From the NCBI RefSeq assembly GCF_000307165.1, contig NC_018704.1:1612001-1676000 (forward strand): a stretch of 64,000 bases of DNA, in the 5' to 3' direction. This stretch comes from Amphibacillus xylanus NBRC 15112 (GTDB lineage Bacteria > Bacillota > Bacilli > Bacillales > Amphibacillaceae). The position numbers and the translations under genes are program-made. The notes beneath the pieces were generated by a model. The model was given only the letters and a program-made list of their open reading frames with translations, was not told where the DNA came from and searched no databases. Below, in pieces: positions 26,966 through 37,088 of the stretch (position 1 is its first letter; every line of letters begins with the position of its first letter).

Positions 26966-29113
26966 TTAATTATTAAATTCGACAAAGAGATAACGTCCGG
27001 ATTCTAGCGTTTCATCCGGTAGGATACTTTGACTAGAGACAAAGCCTGAACCAATCATTTCAAAATCTAACCCGGCTAATTGAACAAATTCATTTACATT
27101 CCTTACTGACCAACCAGTCAAATCAGGCATTGTCGGTTGATCTGTCATTAAAATTAGTTTATGCGTCGATAGAATTTGTTTACCTGGTTCAATATTTGCA
27201 TCTACAATTTGATTACCATTACCAATCACAATTGGTACAAGTTCATGATTTGCTAATTCTGATAATAAAGCATCCTTAGACATAGTCTTCCAATCTGGCA
27301 TTTCAAAATCGTGATATGTCTCATTACGCTCTTTATCAGGTTGAATATTTAAGTAATGAAGTCCATTTTCCATAACATGTTTAAAAATATATGAAACTGG
27401 ATCCGAACCAGATTCGTATGGTTCTAATTTAGGCTGCTTAACTGTTATATACATGATTAACTTCGGATCATCACTAGGTGCCATTCCTAAAAATGAAAAG
27501 ATATAATTCTCATGTCCAACTAAGTAACCAGATGATCCTCCTGAAATTTGAGCTGTTCCAGTTTTTCCTGCTACAGTATAGGATTCTAAATTATAACGAT
27601 TTCGACCCGTACCTACATTCGATGTTATGACTGATTCCATTGCTTTTAACACTTGATCGGCAGTTTCCTTAGAAATGGGTTCACCAACTACTTCAGGTTC
27701 CTTCTCTAATACAATTTCACCTGTATTAGGATCAGTAATTTGCTTAATGACATATGGTTTCATCATTTTCCCATCATTAGCTATCGCAGTCGCTGCCTTT
27801 ACCACTTGGATCGGAGTCACTGTTGAACCTTGCCCAAATGATGTCGTTAGCTGTTCAACTGGGTAGCGGTACAATAATGTCCCAGCCTGTTCTCTTGGAA
27901 GATCGATTCCAGTTGGCTGATCAAAATGAAAGGCTCTTAAATATTCTAAATATCGATCCGGACCTAATTTATCCCAGACAATCTTAGACATAGCAACGTT
28001 TGATGAACGCTGAAAACCTTCATCGTATGTGATCATACCCCAACTTTGGTTCCAGTCTGTAATCGGACGTTCGATCTGATCAATTTTAAATGAGCCTGAT
28101 TTAAATGTCTCATTCGGATTATACACACCTTCTTCAATCGCTGCTGCAATAGTGAATGCCTTTACCGTTGATCCTGGCTCAATTGGTGTTGAAACAACAT
28201 CGTTATACCAGTTTTCGACTTCTCCTAGATTGTTTGGGTTATAGGATGGCCGATTACTCATTGCAAGGATTTCTCCAGTTTTCGGATCAATTACAGTCGC
28301 AGTCATACGCTCAGGCTCGTACATCTCTTCAACATAAGACATCGCATCTTCTAAGATCGTTTGGATCTTTTGATCAATCGTTAATTTGACATCATATCCA
28401 TCCTTAGCCTCTACGATTACTTCATTTGAGTTAAGCAACTTCGTATTATACTTATCACGATGAAAAGAAATTGACCCATTCTCTCCTCTTAGATAATCAT
28501 CAAGTTGTGCCTCTATCCCGGTAATTCCCGTAATCTGATGTTCATCATTTGTTTGAGCTAAGCCAATCACTTGTGATGCAAAAATCCCATTCGGATAATA
28601 TCTTTTTGCTTCTTCAATAAAATGAACACCTGGTAGCTTTAAGGCTTCAATTTGTTCTTTTTGTTCTCGACTTAATTGACTGCCATTTCTTCCGAATTCA
28701 ACTTGAAAAAGGCCTTTATCAACTCCAGATTTCAGAATTGAATAGACCTCTTCTGCTTCCATACCAATAATCGGTGCTATTCCATTAGCTGTTTCTTCTA
28801 AGTTTGCCACATGGTTTATTCTTGTTTCAGGGTTGGGTGAAAAATCTTCATCAACGATTGCGTATAATCGATAAATCGTCAAATCTTGTGCAAGTTGCAT
28901 GCCATTTCGATCTACAATGTAACCTCTACGAGCAGGAATTTCACTGTAATTGGTTCGCTGTCGATTTGCCCATTCCTGCAAATCTACTCCTTGTACCTCA
29001 CCTGTAACCTGAATAAATGCAAACCGTCCAACTATAAATAAAAATAATGCGACAAATATACCGAAAAGTAAATTTAATTTCCAATTCCCGTTGTTACTAT
29101 CCTTCATAATCAA
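26966..29113 (-). CDS. pbpB: PbpB (PBP 2B), essential septal transpeptidase
   Basis: 715 residues: membrane helix (about 15-33), dimerisation domain (RRGYIVDRNGMQLAQD), transpeptidase motifs STVK, SSN and KTGTAQ, then two PASTA-like domains (MPDWKTMSKDALLSEL and MPDLTGWSVRNVNEFV). It crosslinks septal peptidoglycan as part of the divisome. Start at 29113; a second ATG follows two codons later. Confidence 0.95.
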   Translation of the reverse strand: MIMKDSNNGNWKLNLLFGIFVALFLFIVGRFAFIQVTGEVQGVDLQEWANRQRTNYSEIPARRGYIVDRNGMQLAQDLTIYRLYAIVDEDFSPNPETRINHVANLEETANGIAPIIGMEAEEVYSILKSGVDKGLFQVEFGRNGSQLSREQKEQIEALKLPGVHFIEEAKRYYPNGIFASQVIGLAQTNDEHQITGITGIEAQLDDYLRGENGSISFHRDKYNTKLLNSNEVIVEAKDGYDVKLTIDQKIQTILEDAMSYVEEMYEPERMTATVIDPKTGEILAMSNRPSYNPNNLGEVENWYNDVVSTPIEPGSTVKAFTIAAAIEEGVYNPNETFKSGSFKIDQIERPITDWNQSWGMITYDEGFQRSSNVAMSKIVWDKLGPDRYLEYLRAFHFDQPTGIDLPREQAGTLLYRYPVEQLTTSFGQGSTVTPIQVVKAATAIANDGKMMKPYVIKQITDPNTGEIVLEKEPEVVGEPISKETADQVLKAMESVITSNVGTGRNRYNLESYTVAGKTGTAQISGGSSGYLVGHENYIFSFLGMAPSDDPKLIMYITVKQPKLEPYESGSDPVSYIFKHVMENGLHYLNIQPDKERNETYHDFEMPDWKTMSKDALLSELANHELVPIVIGNGNQIVDANIEPGKQILSTHKLILMTDQPTMPDLTGWSVRNVNEFVQLAGLDFEMIGSGFVSSQSILPDETLESGRYLFVEFNN

Positions 29114-29122
29114 CCACCTCGA

Positions 29123-29506
29123 TTACTCAACGTAAGAGGTTGCTTGTTTAACTTGAGTATTTTGAATATTTAAGCCATTTTGTTTAGCAATCATCAGGAT
29201 TCGTTCCGGATTGCTATATTCCATCACTTGGTGGCTTAAGTTCTCATTAATGGTTTGTTGTTCTAATATTTCTCGTTCTAATCTTTGAACTTCTCGATTT
29301 AATGAATCAATATTGGCATTATAAGAAACCATATAGACTAATGCTACTGCCATACCTATTGCAAAAAAACAAGCTAAGACTTTTTCGCCTAACGTAATCT
29401 TACGTGATTTAACTTTGATGACTTTTTTAGGTTGTAAATCATGATCCGCATATCTTGTTCGTTGCGGGATTGATGTCTGATAACTTCTGGCTTCACTTAA
29501 GCTCAT
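29123..29506 (-). CDS. ftsL: FtsL, divisome bitopic membrane protein
   Basis: 127 residues: basic cytoplasmic part, a single membrane helix ([20 protein letters not shown], about 62-82) and an extracytoplasmic leucine-zipper-like coiled coil ([16 protein letters not shown]). It pairs with DivIC and binds DivIB. Its start overlaps the rsmH stop by four bases (ATG/TGA type), as is usual in this operon. Confidence 0.92.
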   Translation of the reverse strand: MSLSEARSYQTSIPQRTRYADHDLQPKKVIKVKSRKITLGEKVLACFFAIGMAVALVYMVSYNANIDSLNREVQRLEREILEQQTINENLSHQVMEYSNPERILMIAKQNGLNIQNTQVKQATSYVE

Positions 29507-30480
29507 ATTTTATGCCGCCCTTCTTGATAGAAAAATTGTTCATCCCATGTTTTTACTTTTTCTACAATTCTTAATTTAGCAGATCTAGCTCGACGATTCG
29601 AATCGAGCTCCGTTTCTGTTGCCACAATTGGCTTTCTGGTAATTAACTTAAACGGTGGTTGACTTGATTCTGGAATTATTGGCAGGTTTTTAGGTAGTGG
29701 TGGTAATGTACTCCACTTTTTAAAAGCTTGCTTACATAGTCGATCTTCTAATGAGTGGAACGTAATAACAGCTATGCGACCACCAACAGCTACTTTTTCG
29801 GCAGCTTGGTGTAATACATCATAAAATGCTTCTAACTCATCATTTACTGCTATTCGAATCGCTTGAAAAACACGCTTTGCAGGATGTCCACCTTTACGTC
29901 TTGATGCAGCAGGAATTGCATCTTTAATAATGTCTACAAGCTCGTAAGTAGTTTGAATCGGTTTACCTTTTCGTGCTAACTCGATTTTCCTAGCAATTTG
30001 CTTGGCAAATTTCTCTTCACCATATTTAAAAAATATATGAACTAAATCTTGATAGCTCCATTCATTTACAACATGATAAGCAGATAACTCTTGCTGTTGA
30101 TTCATCCTCATATCTAGTGGAGCATCATGTTGATAACTAAATCCTCGTTCTTTATGATCTAATTGCGGCGATGATACACCTAAATCAAATAAAAAACCAT
30201 CTACGTGTTCAACACCTTTATCATCTAACACTTGCTTCAGATGTCTAAAATTCGAATGCACAAATATAATTTTATCTTGGTAAGGTGATAATCGTTTTTT
30301 TGCTGCTTCAAGTGCTTCTTCATCTTGATCAAATGCGATTAGACGACCAGTTGTCAATTTACTTACGATTTGTTCAGAATGTCCACCAGCTCCTAATGTT
30401 CCATCAACATAAATGCCATCTGGTTTAATATTTAAGCCATCAATCGTTTCATTACGTAATACGCTAATATGTTCAAACAA
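29503..30480 (-). CDS. rsmH: RsmH (MraW), 16S rRNA C1402 N4-methyltransferase
   Basis: 325 residues. The SAM-binding motif [17 protein letters not shown] is at the start, followed by the substrate-specific helical insert and [21 protein letters not shown], then the C-terminal [15 protein letters not shown]. It methylates C1402 of 16S rRNA in the decoding centre. Second gene of the dcw operon. Confidence 0.97.
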   Translation of the reverse strand: MFEHISVLRNETIDGLNIKPDGIYVDGTLGAGGHSEQIVSKLTTGRLIAFDQDEEALEAAKKRLSPYQDKIIFVHSNFRHLKQVLDDKGVEHVDGFLFDLGVSSPQLDHKERGFSYQHDAPLDMRMNQQQELSAYHVVNEWSYQDLVHIFFKYGEEKFAKQIARKIELARKGKPIQTTYELVDIIKDAIPAASRRKGGHPAKRVFQAIRIAVNDELEAFYDVLHQAAEKVAVGGRIAVITFHSLEDRLCKQAFKKWSTLPPLPKNLPIIPESSQPPFKLITRKPIVATETELDSNRRARSAKLRIVEKVKTWDEQFFYQEGRHKI

Positions 30481-30500
30481 GTGATCACCTTCCTTATATA

Positions 30501-30932
30501 CTAAAAGTCAAATTCCATCATATTTTCCGTTATTTCAGTAAATGTTGACTCCGATTGTTCCATGTAATCATTCCAAATATCTTCTGCCCAAATCTCAACT
30601 CGATTTGAAACACCAATTACTGCACAGGCTTTTTCAATTTGAGCATATTTACGAAGTGGTGCTGGCAAATTCACACGACCTTGTTTATCAAGTTCACACT
30701 CTGTAGCACCAGAGAAGAAGAACCGTGAAAAGGCACGTGCATCTTTTTTAGTTAGTGGGAGTTTTTTTATCTTCTCTTCAAGGATGCGCCATTCATCCAT
30801 AGGATATACAAATAAACATTGGTCTAATCCGCGTGTTACAACGAAGCTATCGCCCAATGTCTCACGAAATTTAGCCGGCATAATCATCCGACCTTTTTCA
30901 TCGGTATTATGTTTGTATTCTCCCATAAACAT
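30501..30932 (-). CDS. mraZ: MraZ, transcriptional regulator of the dcw cluster
   Basis: 143 residues, two SpoVT/AbrB-like swapped-hairpin repeats, each with the DxxGR motif ([19 protein letters not shown] and [17 protein letters not shown]). It binds repeated GTGG/TGGG sequences in front of its own gene, and such repeats are present upstream here. The ATG at 30932 after AAGGTGGGCG gives the 143-residue length of B. subtilis MraZ. Confidence 0.97.
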   Translation of the reverse strand: MFMGEYKHNTDEKGRMIMPAKFRETLGDSFVVTRGLDQCLFVYPMDEWRILEEKIKKLPLTKKDARAFSRFFFSGATECELDKQGRVNLPAPLRKYAQIEKACAVIGVSNRVEIWAEDIWNDYMEQSESTFTEITENMMEFDF

Positions 30933-30961
30933 AATAATCGCCCACCTTTTTTTATAGTTTA

Positions 30962-30985
30962 CCACAATCCCCCACTTCTCACCAC
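30962..30985 (-). promoter_or_regulatory. Candidate MraZ-binding repeats
   Basis: On the minus strand three GTGG units (rc of CCAC at 30962-30965, 30972-30975, 30982-30985) recur with exactly 10-base spacing, 30-55 bases upstream of the mraZ start. This is the spacing of MraZ operator boxes in other bacteria. No footprint data are available. Confidence 0.6.
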
Positions 30986-31050
30986 TCTTTTTTGGATAAT
31001 TTTTTGAAAACTTGTAAAATAGTACATATGTTCGTATTTCTGAAAAATAA

Positions 31051-31074
31051 AAAAACCAGTGATAAACTGGTTTT
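31051..31074 (-). terminator. Terminator between the DUF3397 gene and mraZ
   Basis: Stem AAAAACCAGT (31051-31060) / ACTGGTTTT (31066-31074), followed on the minus strand by TTTTTTTATTTTTC. It ends the upstream transcript before mraZ. Confidence 0.85.
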
Positions 31075-31128
31075 GGATTTTACTAGATTAAATTAGTTGA
31101 TGAAATCTAGAAATATTAGCTATTCATT

Positions 31129-31509
31129 TTAATTAATGGCTAATGAATATATCGAGACACACGTTAAAATAAAATTAGCCGTGAAAAATAATAGAAAAAC
31201 AAATCTCAAATATATTTTCCATAGTCGAACGATTTTAACATCACGAATTAATCGCCATTGTATAACTATAAGTGCAAAAAATATGACTAACAATAAAAGA
31301 ACCATTGGACCGATTAAGTTAATTTTAAATATGACATTAAATATAATGATCGTTGATAAAAGATAAATAAATGCAGTATACTCCATACATTTATGAATGA
31401 CTTTCTTACGTGGTTTAATAAAGTAGTTTAAGATAAAATAAATAATGACCGTCGCAATAATTGGACATGTAATTAAGAAAGCAATCAAATAGGCTATGAT
31501 TTTCGACAT
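31129..31509 (-). CDS. Small four-helix membrane protein, probable DUF3397 family
   Basis: 126 residues with four evident hydrophobic segments (IIAYLIAFLITCPIIATVIIYF; FIYLLSTIIIFNVIF; LIGPMVLLLLVIFFALIVI; FVFLLFFTANFILTCVSIY). The motif WRLIRD between helices 3 and 4, the length and the position just upstream of mraZ match DUF3397 proteins of Bacillaceae. Function unknown. The ATG at 31509 follows AGGGGATCAT. Confidence 0.7.
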   Translation of the reverse strand: MSKIIAYLIAFLITCPIIATVIIYFILNYFIKPRKKVIHKCMEYTAFIYLLSTIIIFNVIFKINLIGPMVLLLLVIFFALIVIQWRLIRDVKIVRLWKIYLRFVFLLFFTANFILTCVSIYSLAIN

Positions 31510-31622
31510 ATGATCCCCTGCAATTTCTTTATATGACAATTTTTTAACTTCATAAAAATCATATCCTATGTTTGTGAATTCGTCAAAACCTGATTGTAAA
31601 TAAATTTAATCATGATTAAAAA

Positions 31623-32108
31623 TTATTTCATTAGCTCATTTTCGATAATGACAAACTCATCAATTAATGATTTAATCTTCTTAATTAACAGCTGATAGTT
31701 AGCAAGCTCTTCTTTCATTTTTTTATTTTCATCAATATATGACGTAAGCACCTGATCTTGATTGTTTAAGAGTTGATTTTTCGTGTCTTGTTTTAGTTGT
31801 TCTAACCACTTAATTGCTTGATCTACAGATTTAATCGAGCTTAACTTATCGTCTTGCACATCAAGTTCTGGAACTTCAATATCAACTTTTTTACGCGCTT
31901 CTTTAGCAGCATCAATCTCATCAGTATAGCGTTTCCTAATTGTTGCGTTCCACCTAAAGCCACACGCCGCTGGGGTTCGATTTAATTTTTCCGCTACATG
32001 TTTAAAACTTTCTAACTGTGTATTACCTTTTTTAATATAATCAATCACAGTATTTGCTAGTAATAAATCTTCCTCTTTAGTCCACGCATCTTGTCGATTC
32101 ACTCTCAT
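31623..32108 (-). CDS. RsfA/GerR-family sporulation transcription regulator
   Basis: 161 residues. The N-terminal Myb-like HTH (DAWTKEEDLLLANTVIDYI, then LNRTPAACGFRWNATIRKRY) is followed by a coiled-coil C-terminus. In B. subtilis, ylbO (gerR), a sigma-E-controlled mother-cell regulator, sits exactly here next to rpmF; RsfA is a forespore paralogue. Context favours the GerR/YlbO orthologue. The start follows AAGGAGCGAGAGTAT. Confidence 0.85.
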   Translation of the reverse strand: MRVNRQDAWTKEEDLLLANTVIDYIKKGNTQLESFKHVAEKLNRTPAACGFRWNATIRKRYTDEIDAAKEARKKVDIEVPELDVQDDKLSSIKSVDQAIKWLEQLKQDTKNQLLNNQDQVLTSYIDENKKMKEELANYQLLIKKIKSLIDEFVIIENELMK

Positions 32109-32311
32109 ATACTCTCGCTCCTTATTCCAGTTTACTTTATCCTTATACTTTCAATTTCTATCTTTTGAACTTGTCGTCTTATAGAAATCAAAAATCAATG
32201 GAATTGACTAATCATTTGATCGATCTATCGGTTTAGTTTATCTATATGCTAAATCAGTCAATGATAGAATAATGATTTTATAAACAACTGGAATAGATAT
32301 GCATATAAAAA

Positions 32312-32339
32312 AATGCCAACTCATAATTGAGTTGACATT
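32312..32339 (-). terminator. Terminator after rpmF
   Basis: Stem AATGCCAACTCA (32312-32323) / TGAGTTGACATT (32328-32339) with TTTTTTATATG following on the minus strand. It ends the ylbN-rpmF transcript. The remaining bases up to the GerR-like start (32109-32311) show no other gene. Confidence 0.85.
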
Positions 32340-32356
32340 CTTTTAGATTGGTAATA

Positions 32357-32530
32357 TTAAGCTTCAACAACCTCTTTACCATCATAATGGCCACAAGCTT
32401 TACAAACATGATGAGGTTTAGTTAGTTCGTTACAGTTTGAACATACAACCATTCCTGGTACATGTAGTTTTTTATGTGTACGTCTTTGATTTTTAACTTT
32501 TTTAGATGTTCTTCTCTTTGGTACTGCCAT
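32357..32530 (-). CDS. rpmF: Ribosomal protein bL32, zinc-binding form
   Basis: 57 residues beginning [20 protein letters not shown], the bL32 signature. Two CxxC pairs (C30/C33 CSNC, C43/C46 CKAC) form a zinc ribbon, so this is the zinc-requiring (C+) form. RBS AGGAGGTGTAGGAA precedes the ATG. It lies between ylbN and the gerR-like gene, as in B. subtilis. Confidence 0.97.
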   Translation of the reverse strand: MAVPKRRTSKKVKNQRRTHKKLHVPGMVVCSNCNELTKPHHVCKACGHYDGKEVVEA

Positions 32531-32605
32531 TTCCTACACCTCCTTCACTTCCAAAACGAAAATCCCATTAGATAAAGAATGGAAGTGACTTGTCTACATT
32601 TATCT

Positions 32606-33127
32606 TTATTGATTTTCATTTTTCTGATCATTTAATAATGATTGTAATTTCGCCATCCTCGGATCAATCTTATCAGCATTTTGTTCCTCTGTCATAACAG
32701 ACCAGCCATCACCAGATGACAATGCATTTTCTTCAATTTGATCTTCAGAAGCATAGACTCTAAATGGAATCTCTAATATAACATTTTCCTTGATATAGGG
32801 CTCTAAGTCAAGGATTTCTCCTTCAATTTTGTGAATATCTGATTCATCACTCTCTTCAAAATACTGATCATCAGAAAATAGTTCTAGTGTTTGAATGTCA
32901 AATTGATAAGGTACATCAATAAGAGTTCTCGCACAAGGTAAAATCATTTCCCCTGTGATGTGCAAGTTAATATGGAATAAACCATCTTGCTTCAAGGACT
33001 CACATTTGACATTAACAGGTCCTATTTTTCGTATATCGTTATTTTGTTGTTCGAGCTCAGATAAATCAACAGTAGCTTCAATCGTTAAACCATCCGAATG
33101 AATCAACTTTTGAAGTGGAATTTTCAT
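32606..33127 (-). CDS. ylbN: YlbN, DUF177 (YceD) family protein
   Basis: 173 residues, DUF177 family (MKIPLQKLIHSDGLTIEATV ... LPCARTLIDVPY ... DLEPYIKENVILEIPFRVYA). It is nearly always upstream of rpmF; homologues affect 23S rRNA maturation and accumulation in E. coli and plants. The ATG at 33127 follows GAGGTGATCGCA. Confidence 0.9.
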   Translation of the reverse strand: MKIPLQKLIHSDGLTIEATVDLSELEQQNNDIRKIGPVNVKCESLKQDGLFHINLHITGEMILPCARTLIDVPYQFDIQTLELFSDDQYFEESDESDIHKIEGEILDLEPYIKENVILEIPFRVYASEDQIEENALSSGDGWSVMTEEQNADKIDPRMAKLQSLLNDQKNENQ

Positions 33128-33266
33128 TGCGATCACCTCGAAAGCACAAAGTTTATTTTAAAAGGAAACAAGTCATTTGTCAATATAATTTCTTTACAGT
33201 TTAAAAATAAGTTTTTTAATCAGGCTAAATGATTGTGGTACAATGTTTAAGATAGGAGTGATTTGT

Positions 33267-34478
33267 ATGAAAGCTGTCGGTTTAATTGTTGAATATAATC
33301 CCCTCCATAATGGGCACTTACATCATATCGAACAAGCTAAGTTAAAGTCAAACGCTGAGCTCGTAATTGCTGTAATGAGCGGGAACTTTTTGCAACGTGG
33401 TGAGCCAGCAATTGTAGATAAATTTACCCGTGCAAAAATGGCAGTGAAGCAACGTGTTGATCTTGTCATTGAACTACCAACTGTCTATACGGTTCAACAT
33501 AGCGATATATTTGCTTACGGAGCTATCAGTATATTGAATACAATGAAAGTCGATCAAATTATCTTTGGTAGTGAACAGGGGCAGATTGAGCCCTTTATTA
33601 ACACATATGATCAAATCAAGAAAAATCAAACGCGTTATGATCAAGAGTTAAAACGACAATTGCAAAAAGGCGCGAATTATCCTACAGCTCACACCATCGC
33701 ATTAGAAGTAATTGGATCAAATCAGACATTAGATCTAAAAATGCCTAACAATATTTTAGGACTTAGTTACATAAAGGCACAACAGCAAATCAATCCTAAT
33801 CTTAAGATTGATACAATTAAACGAATTCAGGCAAATTATCATCAAACACAATTATCTTATCCAATTACTAGTGCAACAAGTATTCGTCAGCAACTTTCTC
33901 AGTCTTTTACCGGAGAAACTCACGAATCATTATCGATGCCAGAATCGAGTTATCAGTTGCTTTTGAACTATTATAAAATAACCGATTTGTTTCATGATTG
34001 GGAATTATACTTTCCGTTATTAAAATACCGAATAATGAGTGACTCATTCGAACAACTTAATCAAATACATGGTATGGAGGAAGGTATCGAGCATCGATTA
34101 AAGAAAATGATTATCGCTAGTCATTCATTTGCACAATTTATCGAAAAAACCCAAACTAAACGTTATACCAAAACGAGGCTACAACGATTATTTGTCCATC
34201 TGTTATTACAATTAACTAAAGATGAAGTATCTAGACAACTAAAGACGATTGACGAAATAAATGACATTCGCATACTAGCGATGAATCATGCTGGACAAAG
34301 CTATCTAAATCAATTAAAAAATACACCTGAACTAAATTTCATTAGTCAATTAAAGAAAAAACAATCTGATCAGTTAGCAATTGATGAAAAAGCATCATCC
34401 ATTTACTATCTGCCATTAAAATTTGAAGCTCAACAGTTATTATGGAAACAGGAACTTACTCCGCCATTTAAAGTGTAA
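33267..34478 (+). CDS. tmcAL: TmcAL, tRNA(Met) cytidine acetate ligase
   Basis: 403 residues. The nucleotidyltransferase-like motif VEYNPLHNGHLHHIEQAK (HxGH type) and MSGNFLQRGEPAIVDKFTRA identify the YlbM/TmcAL family, which makes N4-acetylcytidine at the wobble base of elongator tRNA-Met using acetate and ATP. It is divergent from ylbN. The ATG at 33267 follows AGGAGTGATTTGT. Confidence 0.93.
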   Translation: MKAVGLIVEYNPLHNGHLHHIEQAKLKSNAELVIAVMSGNFLQRGEPAIVDKFTRAKMAVKQRVDLVIELPTVYTVQHSDIFAYGAISILNTMKVDQIIFGSEQGQIEPFINTYDQIKKNQTRYDQELKRQLQKGANYPTAHTIALEVIGSNQTLDLKMPNNILGLSYIKAQQQINPNLKIDTIKRIQANYHQTQLSYPITSATSIRQQLSQSFTGETHESLSMPESSYQLLLNYYKITDLFHDWELYFPLLKYRIMSDSFEQLNQIHGMEEGIEHRLKKMIIASHSFAQFIEKTQTKRYTKTRLQRLFVHLLLQLTKDEVSRQLKTIDEINDIRILAMNHAGQSYLNQLKNTPELNFISQLKKKQSDQLAIDEKASSIYYLPLKFEAQQLLWKQELTPPFKV

Positions 34479-34505
34479 CTAAGAATACAACACCAAAAGT
34501 AAAAA

Positions 34506-34585
34506 ACAACCTGAACAATCAATTGTTTGAGTAAACTCCGCTGTACTCGACAAGGATTAACTCAACATATTCGTTCAGGTTGTTT
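34506..34585. terminator. Long hairpin between convergent tmcAL and ylbL
   Basis: A 12-bp outer stem AACAACCTGAAC (34506-34517) / GTTCAGGTTGTT (34574-34585) encloses 56 bases that can pair further through TTTGAGT and ACTCAA. T runs on both sides (TGTTTGTTT on plus; TGTTTTTTAC on minus) fit a bidirectional terminator, though the loop is far longer than usual. Confidence 0.6.
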
Positions 34586-34659
34586 GTTTATGAAAAATAG
34601 ATTTTATTATATTACTATCTAGAAAATAACGTACTTTGATTTTCATCCAATAGATGCGA

Positions 34660-35664
34660 TTACTTCAAATAGTCTAAAGCATCATTAAAATGATCTACTG
34701 GAACAATATCCATATCCGTTCCAATATCTTCAGCAGTAGCTTTAGCTACCTCATAGTTTGAATTTTCTCTTCCATGCTCATATGGGACAAAGAAAATATC
34801 ACAACCTCTTCGATGCGCGGCAATTACTTTTTTATCTACTCCACCAATTCGATACACATTACCGTTATAATCTATCTCACCTGTGCCGGCAATTTTTAAC
34901 CCTTTAGTTAAATCTTCCTCAACTAATTGATCATATATTTCTAGTGCCATTACAAGTCCTGCGCTTGGGCCACCTATATCACCGCTAGCAAATTCAATTT
35001 CACGCTCATACTCAATTTCGCGATTTGTAACGAGCTGAATGCCAATACCATGCTTCTCTGGTTGATCAGGGAATGGAACAAGTTCAATCTTCGTTTCAAA
35101 TCGATCTCCATCACGTTCAATCAGAAAACTAACTTCATCCCCTACTTCAAACTGATCTACTGTCTCTATTAGATGATCTGCATCAATTATCGTGATACCT
35201 TCTACTTCAATAATTTTATCAGCCGCTTTCAAGACCTTTTCAGCTGGCATATCGTCTAAAACTGATACGACATAAACGCCTTCGTATTGAACATCAATCT
35301 CTTCACCAGCCGCTTGATAAGCAACAACAAGAGCAGCCTCCTGAGAACTTTCCATTAGTTGCAATTGTGCTTCTATATAAGTTTGGCGATCATAACCTTC
35401 CGGAAAGAGGTCATCTAGATGATGAATATCTCGATACTTCGAAAAACTCGCCATAAGAAAAGAAATAGGCGTTGCTCGGCCACCTCTAACTGTTACAAGG
35501 TGTAAATCTCCTTCACTTTCAGTTGCTTCAGCAACACGTACAACTGGATTTAAAGGTTCTGCAGTACCTGGACTATATATGTAATAAGGTAAAGGTATGT
35601 TCGTTAATACAATTATTAATCCAATAAGTAGAATAAATCTTACAAATCTTTTTTGTTGGTGCAA
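34660..35664 (-). CDS. ylbL: YlbL, membrane-anchored PDZ/Lon-like protease
   Basis: 334 residues: N-terminal membrane helix (FVRFILLIGLIIVLTNI), a PDZ domain (about 110-205; VYVVSVLDDMPAEKVLKAADKI) and a C-terminal Lon (S16) domain with catalytic Ser in GGPSAGLVMALEIY and Lys in GGVDKKVIAAHRRG. B. subtilis YlbL degrades the division inhibitor YneA after DNA damage; the same role is inferred. Confidence 0.92.
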   Translation of the reverse strand: MHQQKRFVRFILLIGLIIVLTNIPLPYYIYSPGTAEPLNPVVRVAEATESEGDLHLVTVRGGRATPISFLMASFSKYRDIHHLDDLFPEGYDRQTYIEAQLQLMESSQEAALVVAYQAAGEEIDVQYEGVYVVSVLDDMPAEKVLKAADKIIEVEGITIIDADHLIETVDQFEVGDEVSFLIERDGDRFETKIELVPFPDQPEKHGIGIQLVTNREIEYEREIEFASGDIGGPSAGLVMALEIYDQLVEEDLTKGLKIAGTGEIDYNGNVYRIGGVDKKVIAAHRRGCDIFFVPYEHGRENSNYEVAKATAEDIGTDMDIVPVDHFNDALDYLK

Positions 35665-35867
35665 GTTTAAAAACCCCCTTTAAGATTTAGATATAGCTAT
35701 GCTCATAACTTCTTCGTAATGAGCAAATTCACATCTTTTATCATATTCTGACTAAGGACAAGCGTATAGTAAACAGAGACTATTAGAATCTACATAAGTG
35801 TTATTTTACTCTTTTTTAGATTAATTGTATAGACAATTGTTAACAATTCATTCAAGGAGTGGATATT

Positions 35868-37088
35868 ATGAGGGCAAAAATTAAATCGATTCTATTTGCA
35901 TCAGGAACATTATTATTTGCAGTTTGTCTTCTGATCATGCCTACTGAAACCGTTGAAGCAAGTAAACGTGGTATAGATATATGGGCAAGCTCTGTCTTCC
36001 CTTCACTACTCCCTTTCTTCGTTACTGGAGAACTATTAATTAGTTTTGGTGTCGTTCATTTTATCGGTGTACTACTTGAACCGGTCATGCGACCACTATT
36101 TAACGTTCCTGGGATTGGTGGTTTCGTATGGGCAATCGGATTATCGAGTGGGTATCCTGCTGGAGCTAATTTCACTGCTCGAATGAGGCAAGAAGGTTAT
36201 ATTAGTAGAATAGAAGCTGAGCGACTTGTCGCATTTACTAATGCGTCTAATCCGATTTTTATAATCGCGGTAGTCGCTGTCAGTTTTTTAAACGAACCTA
36301 GATTAGGACTTTTACTTGCGACTGTGCACTATGGTAGTAACTTATGTGTTGGTATTATCATGCGATTTTATCAACAAAATGATGAACGTGTTAGATATGT
36401 AGATAATAGTAGAAATATTTTCAAAAAAGCTTTTAACACTTTACACGATACAAGATTAAAGCAACACAAGCCATTTGGAAAATTACTCGGAGATGCTGTG
36501 GTCAAATCGATTGAATCGGCATTAATGATAGGTGGATTTATTCTTATTTTTTCAGTCGTATCAACAATTTTAATTGAAACGAATCTTTTAGTTTGGGTCA
36601 GTGAGCTTGCTAAGGGAATTTTTACATTAATCAGGCTTCCAGACATACTTGCTTTACCATTTTCAGTTGGTATTGTTGAAATCACATTAGGTATTAAGCA
36701 AATTTCCCAATTTATTAATCATCCTCTCATCGTTAAAACACTGCTTATTAGCATTTTACTAGCATTCAATGGGTTAAGTGTTCATGCACAAGTAGCAAGT
36801 ATTTTAGCGGATACGGATATTCGATATAAAGCGTACCTTTTTGGTCGATTTATTCAAATTGGATTTGCGACAATTTTAGTCATATTAATTTTCCCATTAA
36901 TTAATTTAACAAGCGACCTACCGATTGGTGAAGCAGTTCCAGTACTAAATATAATCTCCAACCATTTTTGGCAATTTGTCGTTCATGTATTAGCTAATTA
37001 CGGTGCGTTAATAACAATATTGGGCTTATGGACTTACTTAATCATCAAAATATATCGTCAATTAACGGTAAAAAGAGAGAGTCAATAA
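35868..37088 (+). CDS. ylbJ: YlbJ, sporulation integral membrane protein
   Basis: 406 residues, about eight to nine membrane helices with the nucleoside-recognition (Gate) fold (PSLLPFFVTGELLISFG; GLSSGYPAGANFTARMRQEG; RLVAFTNASNPIFII). YlbJ is a sigma-E gene needed for spore cortex formation in B. subtilis. The ATG at 35868 follows AAGGAGTGGATATT. A terminator overlaps its last codons. Confidence 0.92.
   Translation: MRAKIKSILFASGTLLFAVCLLIMPTETVEASKRGIDIWASSVFPSLLPFFVTGELLISFGVVHFIGVLLEPVMRPLFNVPGIGGFVWAIGLSSGYPAGANFTARMRQEGYISRIEAERLVAFTNASNPIFIIAVVAVSFLNEPRLGLLLATVHYGSNLCVGIIMRFYQQNDERVRYVDNSRNIFKKAFNTLHDTRLKQHKPFGKLLGDAVVKSIESALMIGGFILIFSVVSTILIETNLLVWVSELAKGIFTLIRLPDILALPFSVGIVEITLGIKQISQFINHPLIVKTLLISILLAFNGLSVHAQVASILADTDIRYKAYLFGRFIQIGFATILVILIFPLINLTSDLPIGEAVPVLNIISNHFWQFVVHVLANYGALITILGLWTYLIIKIYRQLTVKRESQ

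Noticed and set aside
35760-35867. Sigma-E promoter for ylbJ
   Set aside because: Only loose matches (GTATAG, CATAAGTG) with poor spacing; not strong enough to list.
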